Assembly (NCBI GenBank): GCA_040437565.1
Contig: JBDOQK010000065.1
Location: forward strand, 62,001-126,000
DNA from: Albugo candida
Taxonomy: Eukaryota > Oomycota > Peronosporomycetes > Albuginales
DNA length: 64,000 nt
Reading direction: 5' to 3'
Each line of letters opens with the position of its first letter. The stretch's first letter is position 1. The translations under genes and the position numbers were made by a program. This document shows, piece by piece, positions 21,501 to 33,395 of the stretch. A model generated the notes under the pieces. It did no database searches, had not been told where the DNA came from, and was given only the letters and a program-made list of their open reading frames with translations.

Positions 21501-24500
21501 AAAAGGGCTTTGTAATCCAACACTTTTTTCGTTCGGTAATAGTACAAAATGACGTCGCCAGTGGATTTATTGCTCAGAAAAGTTGCGATTTTGGTAAAGT
21601 TTTTTGGAAATTGAAGGAATTTGTCGACATAAATGCATTTTTCAATATCGCTCCATGGATTCACATACTTTTGCATCTTCAGACGCTCTTTCCAATCGTC
21701 ACAAAGCCCATTCGTGGTGGTACCTTGGCCGTAGCAAGCGCGATCAAACATCAGACACTTGTCCTCGCGAACATCCTCTGGACCGATACGAAGGAGCATA
21801 TTGGGGATCATCGTTGTCATTGCATTTCGAAGTCGCTTTTTACGCGTTTCCTGGTCGGCAATTGCCTGTTGTTTTGCTTGTTCGAGTTTTTCCAAGTCGG
21901 TTTCTGACAAAAGATCGGTGCTATTGGAGTTGTTTGTCAGTCGCGAGGATGACCGAACACCGGAGGCCACCGATGCGAATGCAAAAGTCGAAGTGGAAGN
22001 NNNNNNNNNNNNNNNNNNNNNNNNNNNNNNNNNNNNNNNNNNNNNNNNNNNNNNNNNNNNNNNNNNNNNNNNNNNNNNNNNNNNNNNNNNNNNNNNNNNA
22101 GCATATTGGGGATCATCGTTGTCATTGCATTTCGAAGTCGCTTTTTACGCGTTTCCTGGTCGGCAATTGCCTGTTGTTTTGCTTGTTCGAGTTTTTCCAA
22201 GTCGGTTTCTGACAAAAGATCGGTGCTATTGGAGTTGTTTGTCAGTCGCGAGGATGACCGAACACCGGAGGCCACCGATGCGAATGCAAAAGTCGAAGTG
22301 GAAGTGGAAGAGATACTTGCGCCCAAAGATGCAAACTCCTTCTCAGCAGTTGTTTCTTCCTTCTCATCAGACTTTAGCAATTCATTGCATTTCACCTTTC
22401 GTTTGCTCTTACTTTTTTCCAAACGCTTTCGAGCTTTTTCAAAGCGCTTGACACGAGTCTTCCATGCTTTTTTATGCTCGACATACTCTTTCGCCAATGT
22501 TTTCTTCAGTTCTAGTCGTTTTCGGTTGCGGTCGGATAAGTGTCGCTGCAATTCGAATCGATTCTTTTCGTGGCTTTTGATATTGGACTGGTAGAATGGA
22601 TACTCGGACATCTGCGTGTATACTTTGCCGGCTTTGGGTAAGAGTTCAGCAGCTTTTTTAGCTTTTGTGATATTGTCGGCGAATATCGTGCCTACACTTT
22701 CGATTAGGCCAATGTCCATGAATCGATTCGTCGGTTGCGTGTCTACACGATCCTTTGAGACGATTTGGGATTCCTTCGTTGTATCTGGAGATTCGAAAAT
22801 ACATTTTTCGATGAATTGGATTTCTTCCTTCACGTGTGTGATTGAGCTATCGAGTGTGTCGATGAGTTCCAAAATGGATTGCTTGGAAGGCCGAGGGTCC
22901 GGTGTTGGTGCGACAGATGCTGACGGTACGTCTTTCGAGGCTGTCGAACTTTGTTCTATCGATTCTGATTGCTGCAAAACATGAGGAAGCTCTTGTTTTG
23001 GTTCGAGGACCTCGTCATACGCAGTACACAGCTTTTTTGATTCCAACATTGGTGATGAAGCTGTAGGAGCCACCGTAGAGCTGACAAGACCTTGACCCCA
23101 TCCAAGACGGGGACGTTTCTTTGTGGTGATGGCTGGCTCAAGCGGTTGTGCATCTTTGCTGTTGTCGACGACCGATGTGGACGAATGCATGTGTGTGTCT
23201 TCCAAGTTCGAATTTTGGGCTATATTGGACAACTTTCTCTCACAACCAGAATCCTCTGGTAAAGAACGCTTGCACAAAGCAGAGTCCAACTGCGTGATAG
23301 CGCTAGAAGACTGCATGTTGGAGGCATTTTCGCTCTTCTTTAGACTTTCCTGCGAGGTTTGTTCTGAGAGATCGCTTGTATATCCACCAGTTGTAGCTCG
23401 TAAACTTTCGTTCTGAGGCGCGGAATGCGGTGAATTGACAATAGTAAAACTATCGCGGGAACAACTAGCCTCAATGATATGATTGGGCTGTACCGAAACG
23501 TGCGTTTTCGTTTCCATCAAAGGACACGCATCACCAAAATGTTTAGACTCTGCGTTCTTATGTTCCTCCAAAGTGCTTTTACCAATTCCGCTTCCACCAC
23601 ATGTCCTGTCCTTCGCAAATGCATCTTCTGTAGCATTTGTAGTGACCATCTTTTTTGATTGCTTAAACATGGATTCGGACTTGTCACTCTGTCTCGCGCT
23701 TTGACAAATTACTTCTGCTTTCGTCTCCTCGACAACATTTATTTCATTGCTCTCTGGCACGAGTCCTGGTTCCTCATCTATTTCCACGTGCCTATTTGCA
23801 ATCGAAACAACGCGACTATCTTCTCGGCCTCGTACAATTGTTGATTCACATTCTTCAGTTTGTATCCTGCTTTTATTAGCATCGAAGCTGTCTGGTCTTT
23901 GACTCGCCCAATGTAACTCTGACTGAGGCCGCTCGCTCGCTTTTGACGTCTGCTCGGTGAGGCTTTTCTCTTCAGTCAATTTCCTCTCAGTATTCGATGT
24001 TTCTATTGCTGTTTGTTCTTTTCTCGTATTGATCACAACCTTCTCACCAGCTTGTCTATCGAAAGGTCTCTCACGCTCGTCACGTGATCGCTCTCTTCTA
24101 CCAAATGCGTCAGTGTTTTCTGTTGTTGCTTGATCCATCACTCTTTGCTCAGTACGAGTTGTAGTATAAGATTGCTTCCGAATCGGAGGATACTTGATAC
24201 TTCTGTACTCGGTCCTTTCATGCTTGATAAACGTTCGACCAAAACTCGGACTATCGTGATACACCCTATCGCGTCCAAAATTTCCCATTTCTCGATCTCG
24301 ACCACTCCTATCATTATAAGATGACCCACCTCTTCCTCCCATGCGACTTCCTGATGAAGCAAATCGACGAGGAGTCCACGATTCTTCATGATTTTGCCTT
24401 CGGTTGTAGGATCGCGAATGGGAGGGGCTTCTCGATCGAGAAGAAGATTTGCTACCACGCACCCAATTCTCATTTGTGTGATTGTACTTCCCACGATAAT

Positions 24501-24807
24501 GCGTCGAGGGGGAGCGTGAGGTTGATCGTAATCGGGAAGGTTCTCGAGGATGTGAGTCACGACGGTGATACATTGCCTCCACTCGTAAAGGAGCTCTGTA
24601 CCGTTCTCGAGGATGAGTATCAGTATGAAATCTGGAAGCGTTTCGAGGTGAGAAGAACGGCATACCCCGTACTTCTCTGTCCTCTGTTGCGTTATTGGAC
24701 GATTTATGTGTGAAGAAATGCGTTGATCTCTCTTGACTATTACACGACTTTTCGTAAGAATCATTGGTACGAGGAGATAGCGTGCATTCTGAAGTGCGTC
24801 TTTCCAT
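18509..24807 (-). CDS. N-CoR/SMRT-type corepressor with two SANT domains
   Basis: After merging the assembly duplicate this is one uninterrupted 1997-codon frame without introns. Residues 1-250 are rich in Arg/Ser/Tyr with RS and RG motifs (MYHRRDSHPREPSRLRSTSR). About 700-860 form a charged helical region (MDIGLIESVGTIFADNITKA onward; many Lys/Arg/Glu) that resembles the N-CoR deacetylase-activation neighbourhood. SANT1 lies near 948-995 (PWSDIEKCIYVDKFLQFPKN then FATFLSNKS-like and DVILYYYRTKK), SANT2 near 1349-1398 (HKWTETEKADFLQFFAQFGK and AQIKNYYQNYKNRLGLQDLL). The C-terminal 150 residues hold an Ala/Arg/Glu helix and Gln/His tracts. In animals this architecture recruits HDAC3; here the role in histone deacetylation is inference. 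It is divergent from the first MRH-mannosidase copy with 302 bp between ATGs. Confidence 0.85.
18557..18598 (-). repeat. CAA/CAG repeat coding 14 Gln
   Basis: Mixed CAG and CAA codons (not a pure CAG run) encode 14 consecutive glutamines near the C-terminus of the corepressor, with further Gln-rich tracts up to about 18760. The codon mixing suggests selection on the amino-acid run, or at least lowers slippage. Confidence 0.9.
21795..22304. repeat. assembly overlap: 205-bp duplicate around a 100-N gap in the corepressor gene
   Basis: 21795-21999 recurs exactly at 22100-22304 around N run 22000-22099. Removing 305 bases leaves a single reading frame from 24807 to 18509. Confidence 0.93.
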
Positions 24808-25087
24808 CTTTTCAATCTAACCCGAGATATTTGTAACGCGGTATATCGTTGTTTTTATGTGATCCTGGATTGCAATTAGGTGCCAGTGATGCTTTAAACT
24901 ATGGTTTCTGCACACCAAGTTAATGAACCTGATTCGCTTGAATACAGCCAATGAGCGATTGGACAAGATTCTCGCAGTGTCAGTGTTCACCTTATGTAAT
25001 GGAAAGTCGAAGATAAAGTACACGATAGCGTCAGATTCATTTAATTGTTTACTTGTCTATGCACGTGCACGTATTTAATACATCGTT

Positions 25088-25094
25088 TCATTTT
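25088..25094 (+). promoter_or_regulatory. initiator-like TCATTTT before MRH-mannosidase copy A
   Basis: TCATTTT is a perfect YCAYTYY match, 15 nt before the ATG at 25110, followed by a pyrimidine-rich leader. It lies in the 302-bp space shared with the divergent corepressor gene; I see nothing else definite there. Confidence 0.4.
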
Positions 25095-25109
25095 GCTTCT
25101 TGCTTGATT

Positions 25110-26635
25110 ATGTTCGGATCGAGTGTTTTGTTGGTGCTGTTGTTCATACTACAGATCGATAGCGTCCGTTTCACTGGATTGACGGGTCGATCGATAGCAA
25201 AGCGACTGCATGATTCGATAGCATCGACTGAATGCCTCACCTACCAAAAGAGCGGTGATTTGTGGCATCACGAATGGTGTTTTAATAAACACGTTCGACA
25301 GTACAATCTCTATGAGCAAAATAACTCTGTGCAGAGTTATGTTACAGGGAGATATGTACACTATGAAAGCCGAACGTATCCCATTATGTCGACCAGTGGC
25401 AGTGTATCTGCAAATACGTACTACCTGAGCCAGAAATTTACGCAAGGGGACAATTGTATATCGGAAAAAGATCTGAAACAACGAGTTACTGAAATTCGCT
25501 ATAGATGCTGTGGTTCAGAAAGCAATGACACGTTCATCGAATCAGTAGAGGAGCCAGCGTCGTGTTCGCATATACTTTGGATGTGCGCACCAGTTGTATG
25601 CGAATTACAGGGCGAGACATTTGTNNNNNNNNNNNNNNNNNNNNNNNNNNNNNNNNNNNNNNNNNNNNNNNNNNNNNNNNNNNNNNNNNNNNNNNNNNNN
25701 NNNNNNNNNNNNNNNNNNNNNNNNATCAAGTCGGTCGCTTTACTCGAGTGATACAAGAGCAGACGCAACAGTGGATCGACTTTGTCCGTTTTGGTCAGAA
25801 TCAGTTGCTAGTTGCAATGATGCTCGATCAAGAGCAAGTTTTGAAATCGAACTCGGGCTCAATCAAGGCTCCATTAGTACCCGTATACCGAACGTTTCAG
25901 CTGCACACGGCACCATCGACGGCGATCAAGTTGCTCAGTTTCTCATGCTCCGTACAAGTTTTGCTGGATTTGAAAAGTTTGAACAAAGAACACCACGAAG
26001 AAACGACCGCCTTCCGATTTCCTTGTATCCAGAGCAAATCTGGAGGCTTTTCTTTCTTACCTCTCAGCATCGCATTTGAAATGGCTGGTGTGGTGGTTGC
26101 AGACCCTATAGACGCGTGTACTAGGCTTGAAGGAGATCATTACCGTGGGAAGTACGTGCTCGCGAATCAAGGGAAATGCTCCCACGAGGAAAAAGCAGCA
26201 AATGTTGTTCCATCTGGTGCCATTGGCTTACTTATTTGGATAACAGAAAAGCTCGACGCAATCATCGACGACGTGTTGGTCGAAGCATCGACGGCGAACC
26301 GCCCCGATACGTCAGTTGTGGCTGATACTATTGCAATACCAGTCGTCATGATCTCTAATAGCCTCGGCGAGTTGCTTTATTCTGTCAGCGGCACAAACAT
26401 GAGCGTCCGACTGGATTTTGAGACATTTGTGGATTCTAATCTTGATGTATCACAGCGTTCGCTGGCAAAAACGCTAGCACAAGGCAAAGAGGCGTTTCCT
26501 TTTCTGATGATCAGTAAAAAGCATCCGAACAAAATCTGGCTGGCTGGACCGCAGTGGGGCATTGTGATCCGATCGTTCAACACCACTGCTGGTCGCGAAA
26601 ATTTTGCAATATTCAAATTTCATTCTAGCACATAG
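25110..26635 (+). CDS. MRH lectin - EDEM GH47 mannosidase - PA fusion, copy A (middle unassembled)
   Basis: Two ends of one gene around an N run (25625-25724). The 5' part starts MFGSSVLLVLLFILQIDSVR (signal peptide) and carries the MRH domain: LWHHEWCFNKHVRQY, TEIRYRCCG, VEEPASCSHILWMC, with the Gln, Arg and Glu that bind mannose in OS-9-type lectins, but His where OS-9 has Tyr. It stops at ELQGETFV. The 3' part resumes at VGRFTRVIQEQTQQW and includes the protease-associated (PA) domain (AGVVVADPIDACTRLEGDHY, GKCSHEEKAANVVPSGAIGL) to the end. Against complete copy C about 540 codons, including nearly all of the GH47 domain, are missing, so the 100 N stand for roughly 1.6 kb. Presumed role: ER lumen, recognising and trimming glycans of misfolded proteins. 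Both visible parts have open frames. Confidence 0.8.
25625..25724. other. 100-N gap inside MRH-mannosidase copy A
   Basis: Unlike most gaps here, its two sides do not overlap. The left side ends in the MRH/GH47 junction and the right side begins 541 codons later by comparison with copy C. Confidence 0.9.
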
Positions 26636-29600
26636 CTGTTTTGCAGCTTTCTCAAGTCACAATTTTGTTTTTGCTCACCATTGCGCTTTTTTGATGTTTT
26701 AGTGCCTAATCCGAAAGGCTTATAAAAATTCCAAGTGTTTTTAAGCTCTACGAAGGTTTTGACAAGCTATTTTTTGGTTCTTGTCGAGTAGCTGATAGCT
26801 CCATATCACGCTTTTTGCTGTGCGATATAGTTGCGCGGTTATATTATGCGATCAATTGTCTAAAACGACTTGAATGCGAGCCATCACGTAGTGCCGTCTA
26901 TCTCATCTATGTCCACGTTACACTTTTCGCATTGATATAGATATACAGTGGTTGAGATAATGAGCAAGTCTTTCGCATCAACGATTATGATGAGATGCAT
27001 GAAATCTTTGCTTAATGAGCATTCCTATTTTTTGAATACTTGATCGCCCTGCACAGTATTTGCCGGAAGCACAACCAGAGAAAAGGAATTCATTCAAGAC
27101 TCACCATAACTCCTACGTAGGAAATAGCCGTATTGCTCAATATTGTGAACACCCTATTTGTAATGCCGTTAAAATGTTTATAATGATGCTGACGGGTTCA
27201 TATCCCATCACTGTGGACCACGATCACTTCCAGCTCGGCAAGAGAAGTATTCCTTTCTCCTCAACGGTGGTCTCATGTAAATGCAACCGATTCTATCGTT
27301 TCCGCGAACAATGAAGGTCGGTAAGGAATGCAAAAGCGATCGAAGCAACCCTCTTCGATTTGTTATAAATCCGATCTTAGCACTGATGGAAGCACTTCCC
27401 GGAATTTTACGCTCACTTATCGCTTGCCGTTAATCTGTCACCACAGCCACATACACAGAACTTCTTGAGAAGAGATCAGCGTAGATGAGAAAAATATGGA
27501 CATGAACGTTGTTTGCTCAGCATCACCTCAAAGATAAATGCAAATTGCATGTCACCATAACGTCCCGTAATGAACCTGGGCATGCCGCACTGTAATGCAT
27601 TATGTGTGCTACCGACAGATTGTCTTGATACCCCATACATACGGCCGAGTTGAGAGCTTTGAACGATTGAAAAAACAGCTGGAAGTTAACCTTATATAAG
27701 ATTGCTACCATCTGATCATATATCGAGGTGTAGTTGCAGTACCTGCGTTCTACAGTCCAAAAATTCGAGTGACTTCCACGTCGTCTCTTCAGTATAGTAG
27801 TATTATTTCAGTCATACGTACAAATATCGAACTGACGATTCTGGTGGTCGACCTTTGGTCGCTGATCTCTTCCACCTATCAGATAATGTTCCAGAGGCCT
27901 CTGAGAAGAAACAAAATAGACATCTCGCTGTCCGTTCCAAAAAAGCTCAACAACAAATCAGCCTGAATGACTTACGTGCAAGGTCATCCACGCCCCTGAT
28001 TCTAATAGTAATAGGGGCTTGTTTTCGTATTATAAAGCTTTGCATCAAGGTTCTATTTTGATGTTTGGTAGCTTTTCAGAATTATACAAAGGAGTGGTGC
28101 ATAAGCCGGCAGGTGCTTCTCTTGGCTTGTATTAGACAACGAGTAACTCCTCGCTCATTTTGGTATTATGGATTTTTTTACCGAAAATGATTATATTTGC
28201 CAAGCCAGTGCACCCGTTTGAATATTCTCGAACCGCTCAACAAGATCTTACCTCTTCTATGGTGCGCAGGCGTCGCCACCAACGTGCAATGGTCGAATAC
28301 ACGAGACGACCATGCGGACTTTGGCCACATTATGGTAGCGACATCATCAAGATATATAGTATAAAAGCCTTATTCTTTTTATACAACTTTGGCTCATGGA
28401 TACTCACCGCTGGATCAGTCGAAGCGGTCGACGACACGATGATGCCGGATCTCGCAATCTGAGGAGTCGTTCTTTACCCTGGGTGCAGATATGCGATTGT
28501 CAATGAAGGACGTGACGATCAGCGCGGATCACCAGCATTCACTCGGGTAGTATGGACGCGGACTCGCCCATATCTAGATGGTATATGTTGTGCGACTTAT
28601 GGATGCGGCACATGATAAATTTGGAAACGTGCTTTTGAGCATATTTCATGCGCGAACGCGTTTCCCCATCGACATCGTGATCTCCTAGCCGTGACAAAGC
28701 ACAAGCGAGACTAGAATTACAAGCATAATCAATCGAAAAAGATTAGTCAACAATCTGCTATGTGAAAGTAAGATATTCGTGTTTCTGATCTCCACCACAA
28801 CCATTCTTAGTGATGGATTTTACTGAATTCATTAAGAAATGCGGTGACAAGCGAATAAGTCCTATACCAGCGGTATTGTCGTCGTGACACGTTCGACTGA
28901 GATGCTTGTATAACGTCTCGCCAGGAGCATCAATGAATGGTTTTGAACAGCTTGGTGCACATGGTGCTAAAAAATATTGTCAATTGACCATACTTTAAAA
29001 TGAGCGAGACGACAACCACACTTACTTGGACAGAATAAAATATCTCACAATATAAGTAGTTGCTACACATGCCGATTAGTATATTACTACAACTGCTTGT
29101 AGTTGCTTTCAATAAAAAAAGGCTGCGTTAATAGACATGAGAAGCTCTTCATTGCAGACCTTGGTAGTCGGTGCGAACGACTCAACTAAAATGGCTGCAG
29201 AACGAATAGGCCGATTTCATATCATTGAGATTTACGCGTCAACTTATAGAAACGCTCTATTCGATCAGTTGCAAATTTCTTTTAGGCATATCAAAGTAGC
29301 TCCACGTATCATTCCACACAATAAATTTGGACATTTGCTGTACAATCTGGAGAAAAAATCTGAAATTCAACGTCAGCGCCAATGTCTTGTACTACGGCGT
29401 ATGTGTCCAGATCCCGAGAACTTTCGGATTATAGTCCAGAGTACCAGGCACATTCATATTCGCAAGCACTATAAGTGCATTCAATCAACGCCTGCACGAA
29501 TTCATGTCTATACAGATATTATGATTGACATGTTGACTGGGTGAGTAGACAAACATCCATGTCATTAATACAAATTCAGTTCGAAAACAAGTACCAACAT

Positions 29601-30957
29601 ACATATTTCCACATCTTTTGCTGAATTAAATGTGTTCCGAAACAACCTGGGATACATTCCTTCCTCATTGCAACATTCTAGAATCTCATCTGTATCGACT
29701 AATTTCTACCTTTATAAATAAATGTCACATAAATTGGTTCAATCGAAGTTCTCAACAACTACTACATACATCCAATGGCACTTTGTGCCATTTTCAAGAG
29801 CAAGCGCTACCAAATTCAAAAGGTATCCATTTTTTTAAGTGACTAGGACATACTGCAAATTTAGGTCATTGACATTGCAACTTGACAATAATGTGGCTGC
29901 AGCATAGCCTGAGCTATCAGGTGGTTGCACCTTATCAGAGTGTGCTTATAGCTTTCGAAAGTGAAAATGATGTTGTTTTAAAATATATATGTAATATGGG
30001 GCTTTCGCTAAGAAGATGTTCTGACTGGTATTGCATGCATTGACGCCAATCTTTCGTGTGGAGCAATACTATCGTCTTGTAATTATCATCGATTTGCAAC
30101 TACGACGATTCTAGCCTTTTGCGCTCAGAGCAGATCACCAATACCACCATCAAAGGATTGTCGCCAAATAGAATGCATAGTAATAGTTGTTATCCAATGG
30201 GGCTTGCGGTATTGACGCTGTTGATCATGGCATGCAAAAAATGCCTCATGAAATTCTCGGCATGCGTCAGTATGCAGATTTACTGAATCCAAACAATTTA
30301 TACATATCACATTTGTCATATCGAAGGCGATGCTGAAGGTTCAATTTCAAGTGTGTAATGTCAACTAGCCCAACAAGGAGTCTATTTCTTTGCTCTTTTT
30401 TTCGGGTCCAAGCTTATTCCTACCCATTACGACGGCAAAATGATACATTTGAATAGCTCTGATACCAGGCTTCGTGCAACGCGCATTTTGACAGTTTTCA
30501 AGTTATTCATATAAGCTTACCTTTGGAAGAATAAACCACGCGAGTCTAATTATCAAATATCGATAGTCTGTATTTGCATAGAGTTTTCCGACCCAATCAT
30601 AGAGCTACAAGTGACCACTGTGCGCTTACTTTCAACATCAGCAAAGCATCATCGAATTTATCACGATTACGGTACAATGGAGAGCCTGTGACAAAACTAG
30701 TGTGATGCAATGTGATCGCTCTATGTAATGATTATTCTACGATTGAGACTGGAAAAACCTCGCTGCTAGATCGAACCGACACAAATGAAGACATCGACCA
30801 AGAACGACAGGATCTCAAGAAAATGCTGCCCATTGTGTTTGACAAGCATATAGGAACGAGAATCATCCGTGGTTAGCCGTTTTGATCAGGCTCCAGATCG
30901 TCCGAATAAGAAATACTTCAAGGATTATATAGTAGAACTTACAACTGACCGGATAAA
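26636..30957. other. 4.3-kb region without recognisable genes
   Basis: AT-richer than the gene blocks, with stops in all frames. I see no conserved protein, tRNA or rRNA. The only suggestive item is a weak retroelement-like stretch near 29.1-29.5 kb (listed separately). It separates two paralogues in inverted orientation. Confidence 0.6.
29137..29544 (+). mobile_element. possible fragment of a Ty3/gypsy integrase C-terminal region
   Basis: A 135-codon open stretch contains KMAAERIGRFHIIEIYASTY, which has the look of the K-L-A-x-R-x-G-P-F integrase-tail motif of Ty3/gypsy elements and parallels the better-preserved tail at 43.8-44.1 kb. No flanking parts or terminal repeats were found. If real it is an old, isolated fossil fragment. 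It could also be chance. Confidence 0.3.
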
Positions 30958-33395
30958 TCATGCGCTAAGACTGTATTTGAATATCGCAAAATACTCACGA
31001 GCGGTTGAGATATTGAACGATCGGATCACAACGCCCCATTGCGGCCCAGACAGCCAGATTTTGTCAGGATGCTTTTTACTGAGCATCAGAAAAGGAAAAA
31101 CTTCTTTTTGTACGGCTTGTGTTCTCAGCAGCGAACGCTGCGACACATCAAGATTAGAGTTGACAGATGTCTCTAGATCCAATCGAAGGCCCATGCCGGT
31201 GTCTCTAAAAGAACAAAGCCAATCGCCGACGCTGTTAGAGACGATCGCGATTGGAATTGCGATGGTATCAGCCGAAATTGAATCATCGGGGCGGTTCAAC
31301 GCTGACGCATCGACCACTACATCGTCGGCCATTACGTCGAGCTTTTTTGTAACCCAGACAAGCAAGGCGATTGCGCCAGATGCAATAACATTCACTGCTT
31401 TTTCTTCATGGGTACACATTCCATGATCCACGATAACGTACTTTCCACGATAATGATCTCCTTGAAGCTTAGTACACGCGTCTATAGGGTCTGCAACCAC
31501 GAGACCAGCCATTGCAAATGCGATACTGTGAGGAAAGAAAGAGAAGCCACCGACTTTGCTTTGGATACAAGGAAATCGGAAGACGGTCGTATCCTCGTAG
31601 TGCTCTTCAGTCGAGCTTATCGGATCTAGCAAAACTTGCACTGAGCATGTAAAACTGATCAACTTGATTGCCGTCGATGGTGCCGTATGCAGCTGAAACG
31701 TTCGGTATACGGGTACTAATGGAGCCTTGATTGAGCCCGAGTTCGATTTCAAAACTTGCTCTTGATCGAGCATCATTGCAACTAGCAACTGATTCTGACC
31801 AAAACGGACAAAGTCGATCCACTGTTGCGTCTGCTCTTGTATCACTCGAGTAAAGCGACCGACTTGATNNNNNNNNNNNNNNNNNNNNNNNNNNNNNNNN
31901 NNNNNNNNNNNNNNNNNNNNNNNNNNNNNNNNNNNNNNNNNNNNNNNNNNNNNNNNNNNNNNNNNNNNCGACTGCTGCGTGTTTGAAAGCCATCATGCAT
32001 GTTCACGTTAGTGTACCAATCGCCCACTCGGTTGTGTGTCATAATTGCATCATACATTTCCTCAAAAATGCGTAAGAATTCGACATCGCCGAAATTCATA
32101 TACATTTTCAAATAGTATTCGTACACGCTATCAGCATTAACTCCTATGCCCGATAGCATCTCGCGCCACATACGATTCTGAATATCGATATGCTTTCCTA
32201 AAAGACCAGCCTTGGAACGACTTTCGTAAAGAGCCCGCGCGGATATGCGGGAAGCGTTGGCATACTTGATGTCTCCGGTCAAGACACTCAGCATTGTGAA
32301 CTCCATCGTGAGTGAGCCTGCTCCAGCGGTATTGGCAATCGTTGTCTCACCTATCGGTACACCTCGACGCAAGTTTACAGTTCCATATGGAATTTCACTT
32401 TCTGACTGAAATGCTGGCATCAGTCGATCTGCAATGTCGATAGCAAGTGTGAGCAGCTCATTTTTGTACATTCCGTTCGGCAGTAGGGCCAACCGTTCGT
32501 TGATGGCAAACATATGAGCAGACAATAGACCTCCGAGGACTCGAATCGTGGTTTCAAAGACCGAAACATTCTCATCCAAATCAAAATTTGTGTGCTCTAT
32601 AACGTATCGGATACCACGCTCGAATTCAACTCGATCTTCCAATATCGCAAGCATATCCAATGCATCGATCAATGTTAGCAATGGAATTTTACTCAGGGCA
32701 AAACTACCGCCACGACAGCTTAGCGGCAATAGATCATCAGATGGGAAAGCGTGGTCCATATAGCCGTGATATGCGTGATAGAACATGTCCTTTACAACCT
32801 GAAGCCATTCCAATCGTTCTTCTTCTTCCATTCCATTAGCTTCGACAAATGTCTCGCCCTGTAACTCGCATACAACTGGTGCGCACATCCAAACTATATG
32901 CGAACACGACGCTGGCTTCTCTACTGACTGAATGAACGTGCCATCGACCCCTGAACCGCAGCATTTGAAGCGAACATCAGTGGCTCTTCTCAGTATATCT
33001 GTGTTTGACATACAATTGTCCCCTTGCGTGAACTTTTGGCTCAGATAATACATATTTGTAGTCACACTGCCAGGAATACACATGATATGATACGTTCGGC
33101 TTTCATAGTGTATATACTTCCCCATAATAAAGCTTTCCACAGAATTATTCTGCTCATATCGACGATACTGACGAACGTGTTGATTGAAACACCATTCATA
33201 CTGCCACAGGCCATCGCTCTCACGATAGGTAAGGCACTCAGTCGATGCTATCGAATCATCCAGTCGCTTTGCTATCAATCGACCTGCCAATCCAGTGAAA
33301 CGGACTTCTTGATCATTCGATAAAGTAGCATGGACAGCTCGGTTATGTAGGTACACAAGGATTATTACTCGCAGGATCCCTATTCCGATGATCAT
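30958..33395 (-). CDS. MRH lectin - EDEM GH47 mannosidase - PA fusion, copy B (gap inside)
   Basis: Minus-strand paralogue with signal peptide (MIIGIGILRVIILVYLHNRA). MRH: LWQYEWCFNQHVRQYRRYEQ, TDVRFKCCG. GH47 N-terminal two thirds are visible: CRGGSFALSKIPLLTLIDAL, NVSVFETTIRVLGGLL (catalytic Glu), NADSVYEYYLKMYMN (Asp and Glu). The frame then meets an N run (31869-31968) and resumes at VGRFTRVIQEQTQQW through the PA domain to the stop at 30958. About 250 codons, with the remaining GH47 catalytic RPE and TTE segments, are missing by comparison with copy C. Odd: in the MRH domain the mannose-contacting Glu of VEEPASC is Lys (VEKPASC), so lectin function may be altered. The first 56 codons appear a second time at 34768-34935, an assembly duplicate and not another gene. 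Confidence 0.8.
31869..31968. other. 100-N gap inside MRH-mannosidase copy B
   Basis: Stands for about 750 bp by comparison with copy C. Its 3' flank, read on the minus strand, begins at exactly the same base as the 3' flank of the copy A gap. Confidence 0.9.

Noticed and set aside
25053-25109. Longer N-terminus for copy A starting at 25053
   Set aside because: It would push the signal peptide inward; the ATG at 25110 follows a good initiator match and gives a normal signal peptide.
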